35,695 nucleotides of DNA from an uncultured Porphyromonadaceae bacterium (GTDB lineage: Bacteria > Bacteroidota > Bacteroidia > Bacteroidales > Muribaculaceae), in contig USMC01000027.1 in the NCBI GenBank assembly GCA_900555715.1, forward strand, positions 1 through 35,695, read 5' to 3'. Shown here piece by piece: positions 17,360 to 23,842 of the stretch (position 1 is the first letter of the stretch; the number at the start of each line of letters is the position of its first letter). The notes beneath the pieces were generated by a model, which saw only the letters and a program-made list of their open reading frames with translations, had not been told where the DNA came from and did no database searches. The translations under genes and the position numbers were made by a program.

Positions 17360-20300
17360 ATGAAAAAAGTGTTACTCACTGTAGGCGCCGCCGCTGTGCT
17401 GAGCATTTCAGCATTCGCCGCCGGCACTACCGCTGTGCGCCCTGTCGGCGAACTTCTGGGTCTGAAAGCCGGTAATTCCGGCTTTTCTACTTCGGGAGTA
17501 GTCGCTACCGCACCACGGACGCCCCTTCGCGCGCCCGAAGTAAAGAACGCCGAGACCGGCGAAGTGAACATCTGTGCCAGCGTTGTCTACCCCGAGCAGT
17601 CGACAGGCATGTGGAGCTTCAGCGTCAGCGACTATAATCCGACGCGTCTGTCGCTCGACCGTGAACTACAGGCAACCGGCGGCGGTATCGCCGCAAACGG
17701 CATGTACTATTTCAACCGCTACATGAGCATGCTGGGCTTAGAGGAAATCAAGACATTCAGCTATAAGATTCCCGACTGGAGCCAGTACGACAGCTATACC
17801 GGCAAAATCAACTATGTCGCCACTACAATGGCATACTGCTCCAACCGCGACGAGGTATACGGCTGCTTCATCAACGAAAATCGCGACGGATATAAGCTTG
17901 TACGCTGGAAATACGACAGCTATCTGCCCGGACGCGCCATCTGCGACCTTCCCGAAGCATGGAGCGGATGCGCGTTTTCTTCGGACGACACCCTCTATGC
18001 CATCGACCGCAAAGGCGACCTGTACACTGTCGACATCAAGACAGGCGAGATGACTCTTGTAGGCTCGACGGGTCTGGTATCGAACTATGTGAGCGACGCC
18101 ATCATCGATACCGACACAGACAAGATGTACTGGTGCGTCGCTTCCGACGACGTCCATGCCCTTTACGAGGTGAACATCAAGACCGGCGCCGCCACGAAAC
18201 TCTACGACCTCAGCAATGAAGAACAGCTCTGCGGCATGTATATCGACAGCGGCATCCGCAGCTATGCCGACGACACCCCCGCCCGCATCTCCTCTGTATC
18301 GACGTCGTTCAGCACAGCACAGTTCTCAGGCACAGTTTCATTCTACACACCCCGTCTGAGCCGCGGCAACGTAGCTCTGCCCACCGACGAAGAACTGTCC
18401 TACACCGTCAGAGCTAACGGCAAGGTAATAGCCACGGGCAGCAGTCTGCCCAACAAGCGCGTCAACGCCGCCGTTACACTCGAAGAATCGGACAACTACT
18501 ATTTCACAGTCACCACGACCAATGCCGCCGGCGAATCGGAAGCCTGCGGCACACACAAATATGTAGGCATAGACCAGCCCCAGATGACAGGTGCGCTCAA
18601 TATCCGCCTCAGCGGCAGCAACGCCACACTGTCGTGGTCGCGCGTATCGTCGACAGGTCTCAACGGCGGTTCGGTAGACAACTACAGCGCCGTCTACACC
18701 GTTGTGCGTCATCCGGACATGAAAGTTGTCGCCGATGCAATCTCCACCACCAGCGTCACCGACGAGCTGCCGGCTCCCGAAGCACGCACTGAATACTGGT
18801 ACACCCTCACTGCCAAAGTGGGAGAGCTTGAGACAAACACCCTCAGCACCACCACACTCGCCCTCGGTCCTATCACCCCGCCTTTCGAAGGACTGTTCGA
18901 CTCATACACCTCCATCGCAGGCTGGACACTTATCGACGTAGCCGCCGACGACTACAAATGGACCTACTACAACTCCGACAAGGCTCTCCAGCTTTCCGGC
19001 AGCCGCGGCTTCGACGACTGGGCAATCTCTCCCGCCGTCAAGGTCCGCAAAGGCATCAGCTATCCCGTCACCATCACTCTCCAGACCTCGGGCTATCGCG
19101 ATGAGACTTTTGAAGTGAAGTGGGGCGCAGAGCCCACTGCCGAAGCAATGACCAACACTCTCATTGAATCCACGACCTTCAAGAGCACTACAGCTGTCGA
19201 ATACCGCGGCGAGCTCGTTCCTGCCGAGGACGGAAAGGTCTATATCGGCATCCACGGCTGCACGGCAAGTCCGTCGTCGAAAATCAATGTGCTTTCTGTC
19301 AAGATTGAAGGCGGTCAGTCGTCAGACGCTCCCGCCGCTCCCGCCGATTTCAAGGTGAGCACGCCTGTCGACGGCACCCGCGAAGCCAACATATCGTTCA
19401 CTCTGCCGGCACAGACTGTAGGCGGCGAAGCTCTCGAAGGCGACAAGACTCTCACCTCCGCTGTCATCTCGCGCGACGGAGAAGTCATAGCCACCTTTAC
19501 CGAAGACCTGACGACCGGTAAGGAAATCAGCTATGTCGACAACAGCGAGACTCTTACCCTCGGCAAGCATCTTTACAGTGTTGTCGCCGCTAACAGCTAC
19601 GGCGAGAGCCCTGCTGCCGAGACGGAAGTACTCGTCGGCGCACGCAAACCCATCGCACCAGCTGAGGCTAAGATGATAGAAGACGGCAACACAGGACGTG
19701 TGACAATCAGCTGGACGCCTGTCACCACCGACGTCGAAGGCAACACCTTCAGTGCCGATGCAGTGACCTACCGCGTCATCGACCGCCAGTACAACACCGT
19801 TGCCGACAATGTCAGCGGCACATCCGTCACCATCACCGCCGTTGAGGAAGGTGAGCAGGCATTCTGCCAGTTCGGCGTCTATGCCGTCACGGCAGGTGGC
19901 GAAAGCGACAAGATGACCGGCACGGCATACAAGCCTGTCGGCAAGCCATACACATCTCCCTGGAACGAATCTTTCGCCGACGGTTCGATATCGTCGATTT
20001 TCGGCTACAACTTCATCAAGGGCAACGAACCCTGGCAGTTCATCAGCAACTCCGACTGGGGCATTGTTCCTCAGGACGAAGACCGCGGTTTCGCCTACCT
20101 TGAATCCTACGGTGACCTGACGGCACTTGTCACTGGCAAGATAGACCTCGAAGGTCTCAACAGCCCGGCATTCACATACTATACCTTCAACTACGAGGGC
20201 AGCTCCGTATATTCCAACAGCCTCACCGTAGAAGTTGACAACGGCGACGGACGCGGCTTCGTAGCCGTTCAGAAGAACGTTGTCGCCGAAACTGGTCCTT

Positions 20301-21817
20301 TCAGCACATGGAACAAGGTTGTCGTTCCGCTCGACAACTACGACGGACAGTCGGTCATCTTCCGCATCGTCCCCGGAGACCTCAGTCTGGCATTCTACAC
20401 TCTCGACAACCTGCGCGTGACAAGCTATGTAGAGAACAACCTTTCCGCCGGCACTATCGAGGCTCCCGGTGTTGCAGAAAACGGCAAGAGCTTCGAGATC
20501 AACTTTACCGTAAGCAACAACGGCGAGAATCCCATCAACAGCTACACCGTAGAGCTGTGGAAGAACGGCGACATGGCAGACTACAAAGAATGCACGCGCA
20601 TCGAGCCTAACGAGAGCAAGAGCGTTGTCTTCGAGCAGACTCTTACGGCTCTTGACGGCGAGGACGTGACATTCCATGCAGTAGTAGTATGCGACAACGA
20701 CGGCATAGAGTCCGACAACACATCTGCCGAAATCACCGTCGCCAACATGGCTCCCGCAGTTCCCTTCGTCAGAGACCTCTCCGCAGTGCCCACGGACAAC
20801 AGCGTTGAGCTCAGCTGGAGCGCCCCCGACCTCTCCGAAGCAGCTCCCGCACCCTTCACGGAGAACTTCGACGCTGCCGAAAGCTGGACAAACAATATCG
20901 ACGGCTGGAAATTCATCGACGTCGACAAGGCACCCTTCGGCGGCATCAACACACTCAACTACCCATGCAACGGCATGCAGTCGTGGTACGTAGCGGACAA
21001 CACCTGGAGCGGCATCCAGACCGGCGATGAGCCTGCACGCTGGGATGCTCATTCGGGCAATAAATACATCGTCTCCGCCTATGTGATGCGCGGTCAGCAG
21101 AACGTACAGAGCGACGACTGGGCTATCACGCCTCAGCTCAACGGCAACTTCGCACAGGTCATCTCCTTCTATGCAAAGAGCTTCGACCCGAAGTACCTCG
21201 AAAGCTTCGAAGTACTCGCATCTGCCGGCACCACATCGACCGACGACTTCGTCAGCGTAGGAACCGCCAAGGAAGTTCCTAACAGCTGGCGCCAGTACCG
21301 CTTCAAACTCCCTGCAGGAACACACTATGCAGCCGTACGCAGCCGCTCGATCAACAAGTTCCTCCTCTTCGTCGACGACATCACCTACGTACCCGCCAGC
21401 GGCGAGCCCGAACAGCTCTCTCCTGTGGGCTACAACGTATACCGCAACGGCGTCAAGCTCAACGCAGAACCTATCGCCGAACCGACGTTCACCGACGAGA
21501 AAGTGATCAACGGACGCGACTATATCTACGTTGTCACCGTCGTCTACGACGGTAAAGGCGAGTCAGCAGCTTCCAACGCTGTTTCCGTCCTCACTACAGG
21601 CGCTGAAAATATCGGCAGCGCTTCCGACGTAACCATCAGGACAGCCGGCAACAGTGTTGTCGTCACCGGTCTCACCACCGGCGCTGTTACAGTGATCTCT
21701 CCCGACGGACGCTGCGTCGCCACAGCAGAAGCCGCTCCCGTCGTCACCCTTCCTCTGGCACACGGCGTATACATTGTCAACGCCGGCAACACCACTGCCA
21801 AAGTCGTGATAAAATAA
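17360..21817 (+). CDS. Large secreted multidomain protein with FN3, cleaved-adhesin and T9SS tail domains
   Basis: The 1485-residue product has a signal peptide (1 to about 21, ending ISAFAA). About residues 80-310 resemble a beta-propeller with YAIDRKGDLYTVDIKTG and a second DVHALYEVNIKTG copy. FN3-like domains follow (about 315-500), then three jelly-roll domains of the cleaved-adhesin/choice-of-anchor-J type starting near residues 508 (FEGLFDSYTSIAGWTLID), 866 (WNESFADGSISSIFGYNF) and 1163 (FTENFDAAESWTN). More FN3-like segments lie between them, with a CARDB-like stretch at about 1045-1130. The last 70 residues, from about 1415, have the type A T9SS pattern (VTVISPDGRC, HGVYIVNAGNTTAKVVIK). 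It is probably exported by the type IX system and attached to or released from the surface. The target is unknown, and no protease or glycosidase site was recognised. It has its own promoter and terminator. Confidence 0.85.
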   Translation: MKKVLLTVGAAAVLSISAFAAGTTAVRPVGELLGLKAGNSGFSTSGVVATAPRTPLRAPEVKNAETGEVNICASVVYPEQSTGMWSFSVSDYNPTRLSLDRELQATGGGIAANGMYYFNRYMSMLGLEEIKTFSYKIPDWSQYDSYTGKINYVATTMAYCSNRDEVYGCFINENRDGYKLVRWKYDSYLPGRAICDLPEAWSGCAFSSDDTLYAIDRKGDLYTVDIKTGEMTLVGSTGLVSNYVSDAIIDTDTDKMYWCVASDDVHALYEVNIKTGAATKLYDLSNEEQLCGMYIDSGIRSYADDTPARISSVSTSFSTAQFSGTVSFYTPRLSRGNVALPTDEELSYTVRANGKVIATGSSLPNKRVNAAVTLEESDNYYFTVTTTNAAGESEACGTHKYVGIDQPQMTGALNIRLSGSNATLSWSRVSSTGLNGGSVDNYSAVYTVVRHPDMKVVADAISTTSVTDELPAPEARTEYWYTLTAKVGELETNTLSTTTLALGPITPPFEGLFDSYTSIAGWTLIDVAADDYKWTYYNSDKALQLSGSRGFDDWAISPAVKVRKGISYPVTITLQTSGYRDETFEVKWGAEPTAEAMTNTLIESTTFKSTTAVEYRGELVPAEDGKVYIGIHGCTASPSSKINVLSVKIEGGQSSDAPAAPADFKVSTPVDGTREANISFTLPAQTVGGEALEGDKTLTSAVISRDGEVIATFTEDLTTGKEISYVDNSETLTLGKHLYSVVAANSYGESPAAETEVLVGARKPIAPAEAKMIEDGNTGRVTISWTPVTTDVEGNTFSADAVTYRVIDRQYNTVADNVSGTSVTITAVEEGEQAFCQFGVYAVTAGGESDKMTGTAYKPVGKPYTSPWNESFADGSISSIFGYNFIKGNEPWQFISNSDWGIVPQDEDRGFAYLESYGDLTALVTGKIDLEGLNSPAFTYYTFNYEGSSVYSNSLTVEVDNGDGRGFVAVQKNVVAETGPFSTWNKVVVPLDNYDGQSVIFRIVPGDLSLAFYTLDNLRVTSYVENNLSAGTIEAPGVAENGKSFEINFTVSNNGENPINSYTVELWKNGDMADYKECTRIEPNESKSVVFEQTLTALDGEDVTFHAVVVCDNDGIESDNTSAEITVANMAPAVPFVRDLSAVPTDNSVELSWSAPDLSEAAPAPFTENFDAAESWTNNIDGWKFIDVDKAPFGGINTLNYPCNGMQSWYVADNTWSGIQTGDEPARWDAHSGNKYIVSAYVMRGQQNVQSDDWAITPQLNGNFAQVISFYAKSFDPKYLESFEVLASAGTTSTDDFVSVGTAKEVPNSWRQYRFKLPAGTHYAAVRSRSINKFLLFVDDITYVPASGEPEQLSPVGYNVYRNGVKLNAEPIAEPTFTDEKVINGRDYIYVVTVVYDGKGESAASNAVSVLTTGAENIGSASDVTIRTAGNSVVVTGLTTGAVTVISPDGRCVATAEAAPVVTLPLAHGVYIVNAGNTTAKVVIK

Positions 21818-21840
21818 GTAATATAACATTCTGAATAGCT

Positions 21841-21880
21841 CCGGCAGGCACGCTCCACCTCAGTGGCATGTGCCTGCCGG
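21841..21880 (+). terminator. Strong hairpin after the large secreted protein
   Basis: CCGGCAGGCAC (21841-21851) pairs perfectly over 11 bp with GTGCCTGCCGG (21870-21880), followed by AATGTTTTCC. It starts 24 bp after the stop codon and is probably the first of two terminators. Confidence 0.8.
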
Positions 21881-21887
21881 AATGTTT

Positions 21888-21913
21888 TCCGGAGTTTTCC
21901 GGAGCATTTTTTT
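21888..21913 (+). terminator. Second terminator hairpin with T-run
   Basis: TCCGGA (21888-21893) and TCCGGA (21898-21903) are each palindromic and pair across GTTT; GCA and seven T residues (21907-21913) follow. It backs up the stronger hairpin just upstream. Confidence 0.65.
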
Positions 21914-21933
21914 GAAAAATTATATGTGGAAAA

Positions 21934-21965
21934 TTTGCACGGACAAACAGAATCACCTACTTTTG
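21934..21965 (+). promoter_or_regulatory. Full-consensus promoter for the putative ncRNA or ECF leader
   Basis: TTTG (21934-21937), a 20-bp spacer and TACTTTTG (21958-21965) match the Bacteroidetes TTTG-N19-21-TAnnTTTG promoter exactly. This is the best promoter in the window, yet no convincing protein gene follows for about 290 bp. The expected start is near 21969-21972. Confidence 0.8.
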
Positions 21966-21971
21966 TGTTGT

Positions 21972-22240
21972 AAAGATGAAGGCGAGAGAGCCGGAACCGA
22001 TTTTAAGGAACACCACATCAAAGTAGATCGGGAAACTCTTCAAATTATAATGAAATACCGAGACAAGCTTAGCCGACCGATGGCGGGCCTCAGCGCGCAG
22101 CCCTGCTGCGCGAGCCTTTGAGCCGGAGGATTACAAAGGGCGGCGAGCACTCAAAACCTGTCTGTTCGGAGTTTCATCTCATCCTTTGATGTGGCACTTA
22201 TAAAAGGCGTTCACGCCCCTGGCGCGGACGCCTTTCTTTT
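21972..22240 (+). ncRNA. Putative structured RNA, about 270 nt, family not recognised
   Basis: This fills most of the 441-bp stretch without a protein gene (21818-22258). It has its own consensus promoter and ends in an intrinsic terminator. The arms nest correctly: 22013-22023 with 22184-22194 (11 perfect pairs, CCACATCAAAG), 22025-22028 with 22176-22179, 22032-22038 with 22169-22175 (GAAACTC), 22062-22065 with 22159-22162, 22067-22075 with 22141-22148 (one bulged A and one G-T pair), and a terminal hairpin 22094-22100 with 22106-22112 (CGCGCAG). An AT-rich loop (22039-22057) is left unpaired on the 5' side. I did not see the conserved cores of RNase P RNA, tmRNA or SRP RNA. A rod-like shape with an internal bubble would allow 6S RNA, but that is a guess. 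It could also be an attenuated leader of the sigma gene 18 bp downstream. Confidence 0.7.
22203..22240 (+). terminator. Intrinsic terminator before the ECF sigma gene
   Basis: AAAGGCGT (22203-22210) pairs with ACGCCTTT (22228-22235), inside it CGCC (22214-22217) pairs with GGCG (22221-22224), and CTTTT follows. It ends 18 bp before the sigma-factor ATG, so sigma transcription from the upstream promoter must read through it. Confidence 0.85.
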
Positions 22241-22258
22241 CATATTTCCGCCAGCGCA

Positions 22259-22759
22259 ATGACAGCAAAAGAATTCGAGACCATATTCAGAAAGACGTAT
22301 ACGCCTCTGGGCATGTACGCCCTGCGCATCGTCGGCGATGCCGACACCGCCGAGGATATGGTGCAGAATGTCTTCATAAAAATCTGGCAGGCTGCCGTTT
22401 CCGGAAAAGAAACAGGGTGTACCGCCAGCTATCTCTATTTCGCTGTCCGCAACGAATGCATCTCATGGCTGCGCCGGCACAAGGACACTGCCGACATAGA
22501 CACCATCCCCGACGTCGACGATGATGCCATCGACACTTCCGAGCGCGATGCCCGGATATGGAAAGCCATCGACGCTTTGCCCGAAAAATGTCGCTGTGTG
22601 TTCCTCATGAGCAAGCGCGACGGACTCAGCAACGAAGAAATTGCCGAAGAAATGGGTATTTCCATCAAGACCGTCAAAAATCAGCTTACCAAAGCATTGA
22701 GCCGCCTCCGCGAAGCCCTTGAGCCAAACCGCCGCCCATTCTTTCTGCCTTTCCTGTGA
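22259..22759 (+). CDS. ECF-type RNA polymerase sigma factor
   Basis: This 166-residue sigma-70 family protein is of the Bacteroidetes FecI-like type. Region 2 spans about 5-75 (YALRIVGDADTAEDMVQNVF, then WQAAV and YLYFAVRNECISWLRRH), and region 4 spans about 100-155 (ALPEKCRCVFLMSKRDGLSN then EEIAEEMGISIKTVKNQLTK). Regions 1 and 3 are absent, as expected for ECF sigmas. It is the first gene of an operon with a barrel protein, a FecR-like anti-sigma and a TonB-dependent receptor, so it probably responds to a signal arriving at that receptor. It is preceded by a terminator and a putative structured RNA. Confidence 0.94.
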   Translation: MTAKEFETIFRKTYTPLGMYALRIVGDADTAEDMVQNVFIKIWQAAVSGKETGCTASYLYFAVRNECISWLRRHKDTADIDTIPDVDDDAIDTSERDARIWKAIDALPEKCRCVFLMSKRDGLSNEEIAEEMGISIKTVKNQLTKALSRLREALEPNRRPFFLPFL

Positions 22760-22787
22760 TTTTTCTAATTTTTTTTGCGGTGGAGTA

Positions 22788-22811
22788 GGACTTTTCGGGG
22801 AATGCTGCGTC
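22788..22811 (+). promoter_or_regulatory. Candidate ECF-sigma-dependent promoter
   Basis: GGAC (22788-22791, in AGGACTTTT) and CGTC (22808-22811, in GCGTCTTT) are 16 bp apart. Many ECF sigmas read a GGAAC-like -35 and a CGTC-like -10 at this spacing. It lies in the 90-bp gap between the sigma gene and the barrel gene, where autoregulation would be expected. The match is short and unconfirmed. Confidence 0.4.
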
Positions 22812-22849
22812 TTTAGGGTGAAATCATCACATAATCACAAAAAGACGAA

Positions 22850-23389
22850 ATGAAAAAACTTCTTGCTGCAATTCTTGCCATCCTGCTGTGCGCACTATGC
22901 GCATCGGCACGCCAGCCGTCGCGAGGCTACCGCGGTTTCTTCGAACTCGGAACAGAAAGCCACCACGAAAACAACCTGTTCTTTAATTCCTATAAAGGCT
23001 ATCTCAGCATATCGACATCGCACGGCTACCAGTTCAATCCGCACCTGTTCATAGGCGCGGGCATCGCCGCTTTCAACGACTTCGCTCCTGTTTTCGTTCA
23101 GGCACGCACCGACTGGAAATTCGGTATTTTCACCCCTTACGCCGATATGCGCGCCGGCTACAGTATTGCCGAAGGCGGTGGTGTCTATCTCTGCCCAAGC
23201 ATCGGCTACCGTTTCAACTGGGGACGCAAAGTAGGCATCAACGTGGGTCTGGGCATCACGCTGCAAGGACGCGCCAACGACTACTATGGTATCTCGGAAG
23301 GCACCGACGGCTACTGGAATCTGGAATACCTGTATACCAGGCACGACATAGAGAATTATTTTTCCTTCCGTTTAGGAATAGACTTCTGA
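22850..23389 (+). CDS. Small outer-membrane beta-barrel protein
   Basis: This 179-residue protein has a signal peptide (1 to about 20, ending CASA). The mature part alternates hydrophobic and polar residues in short strands joined by Gly/Asn turns (LFIGAGIAAFNDFAPVFVQA, FTPYADMRAGYSIAEGGGVY, VGINVGLGITLQG) and ends in a terminal aromatic (FSFRLGIDF), the usual Bam recognition pattern for outer-membrane barrels. About eight strands fit. It is placed between the sigma and the anti-sigma genes, with only 6 bp to the latter. Its role is unknown; a part in sensing or in the receptor complex is inferred from position only. Confidence 0.75.
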   Translation: MKKLLAAILAILLCALCASARQPSRGYRGFFELGTESHHENNLFFNSYKGYLSISTSHGYQFNPHLFIGAGIAAFNDFAPVFVQARTDWKFGIFTPYADMRAGYSIAEGGGVYLCPSIGYRFNWGRKVGINVGLGITLQGRANDYYGISEGTDGYWNLEYLYTRHDIENYFSFRLGIDF

Positions 23390-23395
23390 TCCGAC

Positions 23396-23842
23396 ATGAA
23401 ACACGACGAAGAAATCGACTTTATCGCCCGTCACTACCGCCGCGGCGCATTCGCCAGCAGAAGCGCTCTGGAGCGTATAATGCCCGGCAGAATGAGCCGG
23501 CTCCGCACGGTACGTATAGCGGCGGCAGCGGCATTGCTCATCGCTGCCGGCACAGCGGCGGCACTCCTGATAACTCACTCATCGTCGACAGACAGAGCGG
23601 CTGAGACAGTGCCCCAGGACGCGCCGACGGCAGTAGCTGACGATATCAAGGTAATTGATTTCGAATCGACTCCGCTCACTGTCGTAGCCGACAAAATCAG
23701 GGAAGTATACGGCGTCTCTGTCCGCAACCTTCCGGACGACGCCGGCGACATCACGCTTTCACTCCACTACGAAGGCAGCGCCGCCGACCTTGTGGACACC
23801 ATCAACGAAATACTGTCAACACAAATGACAATCGAAGAATGA
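23396..23842 (+). CDS. Minimal FecR-like anti-sigma factor with a DUF4974/STN-like domain
   Basis: This 148-residue single-pass membrane protein has a cytosolic N-terminus of about 38 residues (MKHDEEIDFIARHYRRGAFA), a hydrophobic helix at about 40-60, and a periplasmic part. The last 60 or so residues (IDFESTPLTVVADKIREVYG then VSVRNLPDDAGDITLSLHYE) match the DUF4974 pattern found at the C-terminus of FecR-type anti-sigmas. The FecR domain itself (about 100 residues between helix and DUF4974) is missing, so the protein is less than half the usual 300-350 residues. By position it should hold the ECF sigma and be released by the STN domain of the next gene's receptor. It overlaps that gene by 4 bp (ATGA). 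Confidence 0.7.
   Translation: MKHDEEIDFIARHYRRGAFASRSALERIMPGRMSRLRTVRIAAAAALLIAAGTAAALLITHSSSTDRAAETVPQDAPTAVADDIKVIDFESTPLTVVADKIREVYGVSVRNLPDDAGDITLSLHYEGSAADLVDTINEILSTQMTIEE

Noticed and set aside
19322..21325. 667-residue open frame on the minus strand inside the large secreted protein gene
   Set aside because: It is the antisense shadow of a GC-rich coding gene; Val/Ala/Glu-rich without motifs, while the plus frame has signal peptide, domains and sorting tail.
21870..22121. 83-residue open frame upstream of the sigma gene
   Set aside because: It starts inside a terminator hairpin, crosses a promoter and the structured RNA, and resembles no protein.
21972..22240. RNase P RNA, tmRNA or SRP RNA
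   Set aside because: The conserved cores of these RNAs were not seen; 6S RNA remains possible but unproven.
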